Shown: positions 1 to 11,499 of the stretch, in pieces | Position numbering within the stretch: the stretch's first letter is position 1 | How the letters are laid out: every line of letters starts with the position of its first letter | NCBI GenBank assembly: GCA_022393335.1 | Contig: JAJEKB010021193.1 | Span: 1,790,636 to 1,854,635, forward strand | Direction of reading: 5' to 3' | Source: Macrotrachela quadricornifera | Taxonomy: Eukaryota; Rotifera; Eurotatoria; Philodinida; Philodinidae | Length of the DNA stretch: 64,000 nt | Made by a program: the position numbers and the translations under genes | The notes under the pieces: generated by a model | What the model saw: the letters and a program-made list of their open reading frames with translations, nothing else | Told to the model about the DNA's origin: nothing | Database searches by the model: none

Positions 1-189
1 TAAGACTTATCTTTATATGATGTCAATCTTTTTATCTCAAGCAGTAATGACGAACGAATTAATCGCGTTAAATACTCAAAAACATTAATTTAGCAAAAAG
101 TTTTTATTAAAAATAACGTCTTCCTTGATTAGATAAAAGAAGCAATAAGAAAACGAAAATATTACGTTTAAACTAAAATAATTACATTT

Positions 190-330
190 GAATTCGTGGT
201 GCCCAACTAGATTAACATGTATTTGTATTAAAATAATACAATCGTTGTACTTTTTTGCTCTATACTTTCGCTCTAGTCTCTTTTCCAGCCAGGTGATAAT
301 GTTATGTCTGAATCAGACTCAACAGACGCT
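190..330 (-). pseudogene. Decayed WW-domain exon related to the last exon at 33226-33429
   Basis: On the minus strand this stretch aligns with the final exon of the cap methyltransferase gene (33429-33226). The segment encoding VEPDSGITLP there reads VESDSDITLS here, and the DNA stays similar down to the motif around AGTTGGG..ACCA at about 200. The first half is in frame with the preceding family copy 1, so that protein's C-terminus is WW-derived. The reading frame stops at a TAG that lines up with a Trp codon (TGG) of the intact WW exon, and a short insertion follows. I infer a once intact C-terminal WW module that has decayed. Similarity is judged by eye; a pairwise alignment would settle its exact limits. 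Confidence 0.65.
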
Positions 331-1370
331 GATGTAACATTGTTTTCCATGGTTGGGATAGACCACAGAGGTCGAAGTCGTTCATATTTTCCACATGTAT
401 AGCAGTATCCTGGCCATCCCTCTCGCAGTTTTCCCTGCTTTCCACAACCGGAACAAACATAATCAGGTCCCACATAATCACATTGCGAACAGAAACCCGG
501 ATTTCGATCTGAAAAGTATCTGTCACATCGGGGACACTTTAATTTAATACCTGTTGCACCAGTCCACCACTGTGATTGATGCTTTCGACCACGAGCTTGA
601 CGACGCGTTTGTGCAATATCGAGTCCAATACATCGAAACTCTACTGGATTTTCTTGTACACATTGATCAATTTTACATTCTTCTATGAGCTTTCTCAACC
701 AATTCTCTTTTCCTTCTTCGTATTTGCGCACGGTGACATGCGCTCCTGTTTGACGACTCTTATTTGATCGATATTCCCATACACCACCTACACTTTCAAC
801 TCCCTTTTGAAGAGCTTTCAGAAAGTTGAATAACTTATTTATAGTGTTATTCAGATCCAATAAGTACAGTATCACAAATTCAGTGCCTTTGGAATCACCG
901 AATCGTCCATCACCTGAATGAACGCCAAGGCCATTACTTTTGAATTTGCATGGAAAAATATTTCCGAAAGGCAATGCAGACGCAGCCTCATTTTTTAAAT
1001 ACTGAATCAGGCAATTTTCCCTTTCTTCAAGCCCATTGTCTGGCAGTAAATGAAATTTAGCAACGGTAACATGATAATAACTGTCCCATACATCTGGTAA
1101 AGAAAGTCCTTTATCATGACCAAGAAGATGCCTAAAATATTTATTCAAGGCACCGATACCGGTGAATTGGTACGTATGCCCGCAAGAGCTATAACATGTC
1201 ACACCATTTTCAGCAGGTGTCAGTCGTAAAGTGACTGCATAGTTATAGTCGTTCTCTCTTGATGTTTTCTTCTTAAGATCTCTCATCGATTCTTTTGATG
1301 ACGTTGTAGTTCTTCTTTGCTCCACGCTATTTGTTTGGAATGAGTAGTTCGTACCATTCCAATGAGTCAT
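273..1370 (-). CDS. 2H phosphoesterase-like / double zinc-ribbon protein (family copy 1)
   Basis: Intronless ORF of 365 residues. A basic Ser/Thr-rich N-terminus is followed by a beta-strand start (YAVTLRL, about 44-50), then two motifs of the 2H phosphoesterase type: HVTV at 100-103 and HVTV at 211-214, 111 residues apart. In that superfamily the two histidines act as acid and base on cyclic-phosphate or 2'-5' RNA linkages. Both motifs look intact. The C-terminus carries two zinc ribbons: C279/C282 with C294/C297, and C306/C309 with C323/C326. Copies 2 and 3 have only one. The last ~20 residues derive from a WW exon, replacing the shared LSRQI/LDRQI tail of the other copies. Substrate and localisation are unknown. 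The 2H assignment rests on motif pattern only. Confidence 0.7.
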   Translation of the reverse strand: MTHWNGTNYSFQTNSVEQRRTTTSSKESMRDLKKKTSRENDYNYAVTLRLTPAENGVTCYSSCGHTYQFTGIGALNKYFRHLLGHDKGLSLPDVWDSYYHVTVAKFHLLPDNGLEERENCLIQYLKNEAASALPFGNIFPCKFKSNGLGVHSGDGRFGDSKGTEFVILYLLDLNNTINKLFNFLKALQKGVESVGGVWEYRSNKSRQTGAHVTVRKYEEGKENWLRKLIEECKIDQCVQENPVEFRCIGLDIAQTRRQARGRKHQSQWWTGATGIKLKCPRCDRYFSDRNPGFCSQCDYVGPDYVCSGCGKQGKLREGWPGYCYTCGKYERLRPLWSIPTMENNVTSASVESDSDITLSPGWKRD

Positions 1371-2094
1371 GTTTATCTATAGTGTAGAGTTGATTTATAT
1401 GTAAGTTGCTTTCAACTAACTCATTTTCACGGGAAAATAAGTTTCAGGCAGAAACTCAATCATAGCGTACCAGAATACCTAGGGAAAACGGTAGGCTTGG
1501 TACCTGAAGATAATTTGCACTATTTCAACACACTTCAAGCTACTTTAAAGTACTTTTTAAAGTATTCCTATACAAATTTAAAGAATTTCAATGTACGTCA
1601 AGTATGCTGTTTCCCCCTTACAGAATACTCTCCTTCTGACATTCAATAATCATTTGTTTCACTATGGAAAGAATCAAAGCAGGATAGTTATCAAGTAAAA
1701 AAATGAAATATACGGATCGGCTGTAATATAATTGGTTCTTAAGATTAAGCTTTAAAGGTAAAAGAATGTTTCATCGATCCTCAGAAATACGTTTCTCTGC
1801 ATTGCAGAGAAGCAGTGTCTTAAAATAAACAAATCTAAAGCAGAGTCACCTATAGAACGAATACAAACGTTATTTTTATCATCATTTAGATACACAACTC
1901 AAGCAAGTAGAAAGATTGAATGTCGGTAAAATGTCATTAGTCTGTACTGTTCATCATCTCATTTTCAGCCAAACCTCTCTTTCTTGACATCTACAGAAGT
2001 TGTAACAGTTCTCACGTGGTTTATAAATTCAGATGTCATTGAACACACAAAGATGGAATCATATCTTTTTTTCACAGATATAATATACTAGCGG
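1371..2094. other. No gene seen
   Basis: About 720 bases upstream of family copy 1 with no sustained reading frame and no repeat I recognise. It would contain the copy 1 promoter, but I see no definable element. Confidence 0.4.
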
Positions 2095-2685
2095 AGGTAC
2101 CCGCTGCAAAGAGAATATTGTTGAAGTTTTGCATCTTCAATCCGGCCTTTTCTGCTGTACGTAACACATCTTTTATAGGACTGTTTCCGCTGTGGGTGAA
2201 CCATCTGCAACAAAAATTTTCGCGTCACATCTGTAACCTTTTGAACCGGACTTTTACCGGCATGCGCTAGGCATCTTTAACAGGATTGTTCCTGCTATGC
2301 GTTAGGACTTCGCCATTCGATTCTTCTCGCCGTACGTAATACCTCTTTCACAGTACTTTTTTCACTGTATCTGGAACCTCTGCTACAGAGCTTTTCCCAC
2401 CGTGCTTCAGGAATTTTTCAGAGCTTCTCTTGCTGTGCGTGGGGTATTTTTCAGAGCTTTTCCCGCCGTGCGTGGAATATCTTTCGCAAAGCTTTTTCCG
2501 TCGTGGTTGAGGAATTTTTCAGAGCTTATCCTTCTGTGCGTGGGGGGTATTTTTCAGAGCTTTTCCCACCGTGCGTGGAGCATCTTTCACAAAGCTATTC
2601 TCGCCGTGCTTGGGGTATCTTTCACAGACCATTTCCCACCGTGCATCCAGCATCTTCAACAGGACTCTTCTCATCGGGCCCAAGC
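2095..2685. repeat. Minisatellite, period about 33 bp
   Basis: Imperfect tandem copies of a GC-richer unit built around TTTTTCAGAGCTTTTCCC and CCGTGCGTGG, roughly 18 units. The period is divisible by three, so short ORFs run through the array on both strands. These are by-products, not genes. Confidence 0.8.
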
Positions 2686-2779
2686 TGACATGCTCACTCG
2701 CATCCAATCCGGACACGATCACTCTCAAATTTACATTGAACTGCGTCATTTGATTAGAAAGTGACTAATATCACGGTCT

Positions 2780-3615
2780 CTCACGACTTGGATGAAGTTT
2801 CACGCATGCCTCCCTTTCTCACCGCCAATCACTCAGCTGACTTTCCTTAGCACTCAAGGAACTGATGCGGATAGTTCCGTGACGTTATCTCCCACGATGA
2901 CTAAATACATAGCGAACAGACTCATAAGAATCTCGATCTGTATTGATCGCGATGAAATTTCACCCAGCCCCTTCCAGGCACCCCATTTGGTGGTTCCGAC
3001 CTCACGATGACTTTCCTCAGAAGCTAAGGAAGTAGTGTGGAAACTTTTGTGACGCTAGCTATCGCACGGACTGAATGAATAGCGAACAGACAAATGTTCT
3101 TCCTTAAATATATAGATACGTCATCGTTGTGAATCAAGGAAACGCTTGTATACATTTTTTTCCCTTATAACCTATTAGAAGGATTCGATTTTCATATTTA
3201 AACCAAAGAAACATCGATACAAAATGATTCATCTTAGAATCATAACAAAATTCGCTAAATTTCTGAAAAATTCGTGCAAATTTCTTTGCCATATAATTTG
3301 GGTGAATTTTCACCCAAACACTATCATACTACTCCTATTAATGGTAACAGCACTCTGTAAAACCACCACTGGACTCAGAAAACCACCGCGGAAAGTTTGG
3401 TAGTGTTAGTTAAGACAATACTGTCTGGGTGAGATTCCACCCACACCCCACACCCAAACTCAAACCCTCGGTGGGTGACCCCGCTATGACATTCCTCTAG
3501 GCCTCGGGAGGCACCATGGAAAGTTTGGTGGTCGTAGCTTTTACAGGGACTGAATGCATAGCGAACAAACAAACAGACAGACAGACAGACATTCTTCTTC
3601 ATATATATAGATTAC
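2780..3615. repeat. Two diverged copies of a dispersed repeat with a shared tail
   Basis: Segments ending near 3117 and near 3612 share the core GACTGAATG.ATAGCGAACA followed by an ACAGACAGACATTCTTC-like run and a TATATATAGAT end. The simple-repeat 3' end suggests a SINE or a LINE 3' fragment. I cannot name the family. Confidence 0.5.
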
Positions 3616-3639
3616 TACCAGAATAGGTATAATATAGTG

Positions 3640-6600
3640 TTTTAGCCTTGGGCAAAGCTGGATACTACCAAGCAGGCCCACAGGTTGCGGATAGTAGAAT
3701 GGCCATCCGTATGATGGTTAGCTGCGAATAAGATTAAGTAATTGATCAAATAAACAGTTCCAGACAACTCAGCTATCTTACCAACGGGATATGATAGAAT
3801 TTTGGATGACACCAAATACTTATAAAACGCTATAGAAATCGAGAGACGATAAGATAGCATGGCGAGTGTAGGCCGCTAGAAACAAGTTTTACCCGAACCA
3901 AGATTCATAAGCCTTAGCCAGGGTAGGTGAAGTTCTCAAACCTTGATCGGTAGTTCATCTAAGAGAAGGAAAACTCTGATTCAAAACCAAGGGCAGATGA
4001 GCATCTTAGCCGTGATAGGCAGTCCATCACTCGAGAAGGAAACGGCAACCCACTCCAGTATTCTGCCAAGAAAATCTATATGGACAATTACGGCCAAAGC
4101 AATCTCAGCATAGTACCGGAAGATGAGCCCTTCAGGCCGAAAGGTACTCAACAAACTACTAAGGAAGAGCAAAGTACAAATATGAGTAGCCGTGGAATTG
4201 ATGATGTGGCTGGATCAAAGCCAAAAGGACGTCCAGCTGTTGATGTGTCCCGAGACTAGAGGAAAGTGCGATGTTGCAAAGAATTACATAAAATAGAAGC
4301 TTGGGATGTTAGAACAATGAATCAAGGCAAACTCGACGTGGTTAAAGCAGAAATGTCAAGACTAAACATCAAAATTTAACGAACCAGCGAAATAAAATGG
4401 ACTGGTATGGATCACTTCACGTCCGAAGAACACCAAATATTTTACTGTGGACATGAAACTCAAAGAAGAAACGGTGTAGCCATCATTGTGAACAAAGTGT
4501 GGTCTCAGTCGGTGCTCAGATACAATCCAAAAAACGACTGAATGGTCTCAATTCGATTTCAAGGGAAGCCAATTAATATCACGGTTATTGAAGTCTATGC
4601 CCCAACTACAGAGGCGGAAGAAAATAAAATAGAACAATTCTATGCCGACTTGCAATAGCTCTTAGACACAGCTCACAGAAAAGACGCCATAATCATCATG
4701 GAGGACTGGAACGCTAAAGTCGTAAGTACAACAACATCTTGAATAACTGGAAAATTCGGACTTGGTATGCGGAATGAAGCAGGAAATATATTGGTAGACT
4801 TCTGTGAGAACAACTCGATGTTCTTTGCAAATACCTTCATCTCACAACCTAAACGGCAACTTTACACATTGACGTCACCGGATGGACAGTATCATAATCG
4901 AATTGATTATATACTGTGCAATCAAAGATGGAGAATTCCATTCAGATGTCAAAAATAAGATCTGATGTTGATTGTGGCTCCGATAATGAACTTCTTCTTG
5001 CAAAAATTCAAATAAAACTGAAAGCAGGAAAAATCATCAGACAACCAAGATATGAGTTTGACAACGTTTCACACGGATACATAGTGAATGCTAAGAGCAT
5101 ATTTGATTGTCTGGACTTGGTAGGCAAAATGCTCGAAGAACTTTAGACTGAAATCGGGGATACCATCAAAGACGAAGCAATAAAAAAATATCCCGAACAG
5201 CACGAAACAAAAGAAGGCGGAGTGGTTGTCTGCTGACATGTTAAAAATGGCTGAAGAAAGATGCAAAGCAAAAACCAACGAAAATGGGATAAATTTTCCA
5301 AACTGAACGCTCGGTTTCAGCGAATGATAAGAAGAGACAAGGAGATATGTATGAACAAACAATGCAAAGAAAGTGAAGAAAACAATCAGAAAGGAAGAAT
5401 CAGAGACCTTTTCGAGAAAATTAAAGAAATCAAAGAAAACTTTAGAGCAAAATGGAGTACAACAAAAGACAAGTACGACAAAGACTTGACCGAAAAAGAA
5501 GACATAAAAAGAGGTCGCACGAACATACCAAAGAACTGTACAAGAAAGATTCCAGCATTACGGACAAATTCAATGGTACGATCACGGAATTAAAGCCAAA
5601 CGTTTTGGAAAGTGAAATCAAATGGGCTTTAGAAAGCATTGTTCAAGAAAAAGCTTCAGAAGTCGACGAAATATCAAGTGAACTGCTCAAAGACCTCCAA
5701 AATGATGCGGTTAAAGTAATGCTTACACCTTGTCAATAGATATAGAGAATACAGCAATGACCAAAAGACTGGAAAAGAAGAATTTATATATCAATACCAA
5801 AAACGAGTAGTGCTAAAGACTGCTCAAACTATCGAACCATCGCACTCATTCCACACGCCAGTAAAATAATACTCAAGATATTGCAAGCCAGAATTCAACA
5901 ATGCATGGAACGTGAATTACCAGATGCACAAGCCGGATTCAAAAAAGGCAGAGACACTCGAGATCAAATTGCAAATATTCGTTGGATAATGGAAAAAACA
6001 AGAGAATTTCAAAAAGACATACTTCTGCTTTGATGACTACGCCGAAGCCTTTGACTGCATAGATTACAACAAACTGTGGATAATACTTCACGACATGGGT
6101 GTACCAAGTGATCTGATTTGCCTACTCAAAAACTTGTACGCGGACCAAGAGGCCATAGTTAGAACTGAATATGGTCTAACTGAATGATTCAAAATTGAGA
6201 AAGGCATACGGTACGGCTGCATACTATCACCTTAGTTATTTAACTTGTATGCAGAATACATCATGCGAAATGCTGGACTGGAACAAACATTAAGAACCTC
6301 AGATGTACTGATGATACCACCCCTGATGGGTGAAAGAGAAAAAAACTTAGAAAAACTGTTGTTAAAAGTCAAAGAAGAAAATGCAAAAACTGGTTTGCTA
6401 CTCAACATAAAGAAGACCAAAATCATGCCAACTGGTAATATAAATGAAAGAAGTATAGATGGTGAAGAAATCGAAGCAGTAACAGACTTAATATTCCTTG
6501 ACTCAAAAATTAATATGAACGACCAGTGCTTCTTGGAAGAAAGGCTATGATAAATCTGGACAAAATATTGAAGGGCAGAGACATGACACTGCCGACGGGT

Positions 6601-7690
6601 ATTTGTAAAATACACGAACACCGTCGACGCCCCTAAAATGGGAGTTGATACTACCAGTAGATAGAGCTCAATCAGTTGATTCTACAAACTTCCACGAACA
6701 CCCAAAATACTTGAAAATTAAAGTGGTTTCCCAATAAACACTGTTTTTTTCAATCTACGAACACCCAAATCTCTTCACCAATCGATAGAGCAAGCCAACT
6801 TAATTATGTAGACAAAAGATCAGATTTGTTCATGCTAGCTTAAGAAAAATAGCAAGAACCCACTTTTTGAATTTTTCCATATTATGAATCATTACGTATA
6901 ATAGAAAAAATTCAAAAAGTGAGTCTCTGCTATTTTTTTTTGAGCTAGCATAAAAAATCTAATCTTTTGTCTACATAATTAAGTTGGCTTGCTCTATCGA
7001 TTGGTGAAGAGATTTGGGTGTTCGTAGATTGAAAAAAACAGTGTTTATTGGGAAACCACTTTAATTTTCAAGTGTTTTGGGTGTTCGTGGGAGATTGTAG
7101 AATCAACTGATTGAGCTCTATCTGCTGGTAGTATCAACTTCCTATTTGGGGATGCTCGTGGATGTTGATGGGTGCACGCGTATTTTACAAATACCCCACT
7201 GCTAACAAAGGTGCGTATTGTCAAGGTCATAGTATTTTCAGTTATGACATGTGGCAGTGAAAGTTGAACCATCAAAAACGCTGATCGAAAAAAAATTGAT
7301 GTTTTTGAATTGTGGTGCTGAAGAAAACTGCTAAGAACTCCTTGGACCGCGAGAAAAGCAAACCACTCAATATTGAAAGAGATGAAACAAGATCTCTCAT
7401 TGGACGCATTAATAATGAAATTGAAGCTCAAATATTTTGGCCACATAGTGGGAAGATAAGAGTCATTAGAGAAAACCCTAATGCTTGGAAAAATCGAAGG
7501 CAACCGTAAACGAGGTCGAGAAAAGACGAGATGACTGGACGATATCACTGATGTCATGAAAAAGAGCATTCAAGAACTCAAAGAGATGGTCACCGACAGA
7601 GAAGCATGGCGCGCAAATGTCCATCAGATCAAGAAGAGTCGGAAGCGACTGAACAACAACAAGTGTTTTAGCAACCATTTAAACACATTA
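3640..7690 (+). mobile_element. Dead non-LTR retrotransposon, RTE/BovB-like
   Basis: Fragmented reading frames carry an AP-type endonuclease (pieces from about 4310 to 4960, including NRIDYIL at about 4900) and a reverse transcriptase. RT pieces include AFDCIDYNKLW and LFNLYAEYIMRNAGLEQ around 6050-6290, followed by KTKIMPTGNI. A C-terminal piece resumes after an insertion: MLGKIEGNRKRGREK and TDREAWRAN at about 7480-7620. An upstream peptide EGNGNPLQYS at about 4045-4075 resembles a segment I recall from ruminant BovB. Stops and frameshifts are frequent, and the RT is interrupted by a 602-bp foldback at 6596-7197. The outer limits are uncertain. The clade call is from memory of protein motifs. 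Confidence 0.8.
6596..7197. mobile_element. Foldback element inserted in the LINE, 8-bp target duplication
   Basis: Two long inverted arms run from CGGGTATTTGTAAAATAC at the left end to GTATTTTACAAATACCCC at the right, around a centre near 6893. Flanking bases ACTGCCGA (6588-6595) and ACTGCTAA (7198-7205) look like an 8-bp target duplication with two differences. The RT frame reads ..DMTLPT before the element and resumes with KVRIVKV after it. An 8-bp duplication fits hAT-type mobilisation. The antisense ORF at 7045-7569 is a by-product. Confidence 0.8.
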
Positions 7691-7699
7691 AGTTGATGA

Positions 7700-9380
7700 T
7701 GTTGGCATAAAAAAATGGAGCAGGGGAAAGTTATTCCAATCCGAGTTACTTGATACGTATCCAATCTGTATACCTTTTCGATTATCAGTAAAGTCTAAAG
7801 AGTATTTGCTGTTTGTATATTCAACTACAGTTTAAACCCATGTTAAATTCTAAGCAAAATTAGGAGATGTGAATTAATAGAAAGACAGCTGTCACAAGAC
7901 AAGATGGAAGAGAAAGAGAAATAGAAAATGACTATCATATCGGGCATCAATAAAAATAATATCACATAAATAACCTAAAAGAATCTTCCTGTTGCGTTCA
8001 TGGTATTTTGTGATTTAATGAATGGGATTAGATACTGAAGCATAATGGCTTGTTTTCACTTACAGTCAGGGAATTGATAGAAAAACACTAATTCTATTGT
8101 ATGCACATTTGTTATTAATCCACCCGACCATACTCGAAGAGTTTTTGAACCCGCCCGATCCTACCCAGCCTGGCCCTAAATTTTAAAAACGTGCTCGAAA
8201 TCGATCCTATCCGTACGGGTATCCAATCTATCGAGTAGATTCTGGCCGGGTTGCAGTACTCTAGACGTTGTTATAAGCCAATCTCTTTTCTAAAATGAAA
8301 TCATATTGTAATATGATAATCTTGTTATGTGTGTATAGTAATGCAAGCTATAATTTGGCATATACTAAAGTCAGTCTGCCGTGAATATCTGTAAGTGTAA
8401 GAGATGAGAAAAAGATATTGCAGTCTAGATGGTTATAAAAAAAACCGTTTCTCGATTTAATGTTACACATATAACTGTGCCCGAACTCGCTCTTTCAGGC
8501 AGCTAAATCTCTAGTTTCATCGCAATAGTCGATCGGTACCCGTTAGAAAGATGTTCACCCAGATTCTGCTCTAAACTGGACATAGCAACTGCTACAGATT
8601 AAAAATAGTCATCTATGTTGTTCTTACTTGATAGCTTTCGAATACAAATATGATTTTTTTACGAAAAATTCCGTGTTTAAATAAGAACACGTTACTTTTT
8701 TGTTCTCAACTATTATTCTGGATGAAATAACGCACTGTTTTTTTAAAGAAATATTTTTTATATTGTATAATCGAAAAGAAACCATTCACATGCATAACTT
8801 TCTTCGTTCTCATTATTTTAATATCTAAATTGAGAAAACATTGCGTTTACTTCAGTTTGGTCTTCGTTACTAAGAGTGATACGTTGCTTATTACTAATAA
8901 TAGTAATAATTAGGAGTCGAAAAATGCAGCTCACGAAGAAACCTCCTAAAGTGTCCACCGAGTTTAGCCTTTACTTTTGAAGCTTAAGTAAACCTCAATA
9001 AGATGTGAAAAGCTGTAAAGGATTTAGGCCTTCATGGCTTTTCCCCGAGGTATCGGATTGTTAAGAGTTTTTCCTCATAGAATCGAAGATTTTCGCAGAA
9101 ATTGTATCACTAAATTTTGAACTGAAATTTGATTATATCAACCTCTTAAGTAGAATTAGGAGTAACCTTAATCCATCATAGGCTATATAATGCGGATACC
9201 CGTAGGCCATTATAGGCTATATATATCCAGGACGAAGCAGAGTCATCCTATTCTGTCGAATCGCTTTCAAACCGGCAAGATTCTATTGGAAGTCAATAGG
9301 AACCGAGTGGCCCGGATTTCGATAAAATATGTGATCGAATACGACTAACGAGGAATGATCTCCAACTGGCAAATCGTTTT
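7700..9380. other. No gene seen
   Basis: AT-rich sequence without a sustained frame. A C-rich patch at about 8130-8260 (ACCCGCCCGATCCTACCC and similar) could be the degraded tip of a DNA transposon, but no partner end was found. Confidence 0.35.
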
Positions 9381-9420
9381 GGGGTTCGAACTTTGTGCAT
9401 AAGGCAGATCCCAATGAAGT

Positions 9421-9898
9421 ATAAAAAACCTCAAAACGATAAATGCTGTTAGGCCTTCTGTCCAGAGTTATAAGCAAGTTACTGAAATTTTAGCCTCGGT
9501 CATGGTATATATCAGCAAATCGGATGACGGTATTTTAACCTGAGATTTTACCTGCAGATAGGTCTATTTGCCAGTAGGATATCCTGAAAATTTCAGCTCA
9601 AAAGAATGTTTTCTTCCAGAGATATTAAAGTCTCAAGAAAGCCCTTACATTCTACGGAAAATGTTAGGATTGTCTGTTTTTTTTAGACTTTAATATCTCG
9701 GGAAGAAAACATTCTTTTAAGCTAAAACTTTCAGGACAGCCTACTGGCAAATAGACCTATTTGCAGGTAAAATCTCAGGTTAAAATACCGTCATCCGACT
9801 TGTTGATATACACCATAGCAGAGGCTAAAATTTCAGTAAATTGCTGATAACTCTGGACAGAAGGCCTAACAGCATTTATCCTTTTGGAGTTTTTAAGT
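9421..9898. mobile_element. Foldback element, family A copy 1
   Basis: Inverted arms of about 210 bp (9421-9633 and 9685-9898) with a short loop. The arms include CTGTTAGGCCTTCTGTCC and its complement, and AAAGAATGTTTTCTTCC near the centre. A second copy with the same internal order lies at 39540-40153. The element has no coding capacity. Confidence 0.75.
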
Positions 9899-10514
9899 TC
9901 TGACTGGATTCCGTAGGTTTTCGTCAGACACCCACAAAATCCGATTAAATCCGTATGGAAATTCGAGCCACTGAGCTTTCGACCTGAGTAGACACGCATC
10001 GAACCCTGGAATAAACCGAAAACCCTGACTCGGTTATTCCCGGGCTAAGTCATATCCTGGCTCAGTTGATCCCGGGATCGGCCATTCTCGGTAACAAGAA
10101 TCCCAAGAATAGTTATTGATAAATAACTCATTCCTGTGACCAGTTTCTTTCGCTTTATTAAGGGTCACAATCTCGAAATTTACCATCCCTTTTCACGTTT
10201 ACCTCTAAACGCTGTTTCTTTCATTTCAATAGGAGAAAGAAATTCTCTGGATGTAACCTTAGATCTTCAAGTACTCTATCATGGTTAAAAAAAGTGAGCT
10301 CAAAATTTCCAGTTGATCTATTTCTTTTGTTTTGCAAATTTCAGCTCTATTATATGACTTTGATTCTTATAACTGTCATCAGTTGATTCCGCGTAGTTCA
10401 AAGTTCATCTTCAAATCTTCATAAACTACGAACTCTTAAATTTAAACGAAAACTGTGGTAAACACTAGAAATGCGTAAACTCGAAATTTCGAGCTCACTT
10501 TTTTGATCCTCTAT

Positions 10515-11198
10515 CATGGGGATACCCATGTGTCCTCAAGTACTATATTATGACTAGGGATAGTACTTTAACTTTTCTATTAGTCGAAAAACTGGTGAAT
10601 TAGATGACAGTAAATTGTCACTCACTTATGTAATTGATAACCGTGGGAGATTGTATGAGGACTTTTGAAGAGCATCGTTGATAATCTTAACTTGGCACGA
10701 ACAACCCTAAGTTTTGTCCTTATCTTCATGGAGAAAAACGTGTTAAAATCTGATCGGTTGAGACTGTTTTTTATCAGCCAATCAGATTTCGATGTTTTTT
10801 CTCCATGAATATAAGAACGGAATATATGGTTGTTCGGGCCAAGTTAAGGTTATCAACGATGGTCTACAAAAGTCCTCAAAGAATCGCCCGTGGTTATCCA
10901 TGAAATAAGCGATTTACAATTTACTGCAACCTAGTTGGCTGTTACAAAAGAGTTAGCACCCAAACAGATTTTGATGCGTTTTTTCTCTATGAAGATAAGG
11001 ACGGCATATAGGGTTGTTCGAGTCAAGTTAAGGTTATCAACGGTGCTGTACAAAAGTCCAGATACAATCTCCCACGGTTGTTAATTACATAAGCGAGTGA
11101 CAATTTGCTGCTATCTGATTGGCCAGTTTTTCGACTGATAGAAAACCTAAAGTGCTATCCCTAGTCATGATAGAGTCCCTGAGGACACATGGGTACAC
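10515..11198. mobile_element. Foldback element, family B copy 1
   Basis: The terminal motif ATACCCATGTGTCCTC at the left returns as GAGGACACATGGGTAC at the right. One left arm is matched by two successive right-arm copies (about 10780-10915 and 10970-11100), so one arm is internally duplicated. The related element at 23950-24500 has the same arrangement. Confidence 0.75.
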
Positions 11199-11216
11199 AG
11201 TATAACTGTAACCTTA

Positions 11217-11495
11217 CCTGGTAGCATTTCGACCATCATCTCTGTTAACAATTATACTTCACCATCCTCTTGCACAGAGACAGTTTCATATTGTTACACA
11301 AATTTTTGTAACAATTGTCCAAGTCAAGGATGCCGTTACTCGACAGGAGGATCCGCCTCATTACCCGAAGGTGCGATTGCTGGTATCGTCATTGGAATTT
11401 TAGTATTTATTCTGATCGCATATTTTGTTATCTATTGTTGTATAAAAATATGTTCACCACCACCACATCGACAGGTCATATTGAACATCGATTAG
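11217..11495 (+). pseudogene. Orphan 3' exon of a single-pass membrane protein
   Basis: An open frame of 92 codons without its own ATG runs from just inside the end of foldback family B to a TAG. It encodes a Ser/Thr- and Cys-rich segment (about nine cysteines in its first half), then a clear transmembrane helix (AGIVIGILVFILIAYFVIY), a short basic CCIK stop-transfer and a short tail ending VILNID. This looks like the last exon of a type I membrane protein whose upstream part is missing or lies beyond the foldback. A TAG at 11223-11225 could be a splice acceptor. No family assigned. Confidence 0.45.
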
Positions 11496-11499
11496 CCAT

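Noticed and set aside
2402..2764. ORF of 120 residues
   Set aside because: Produced by the 33-bp minisatellite (period divisible by three), with parallel ORFs on both strands.
6596..7197. Long inverted repeats as LTRs
   Set aside because: Arms are inverted, not direct, and no gag/pol, primer-binding site or polypurine tract exists.
7045..7569. 174-residue minus-strand ORF
   Set aside because: Spans the foldback arm and the antisense of LINE coding sequence; no motif of its own.
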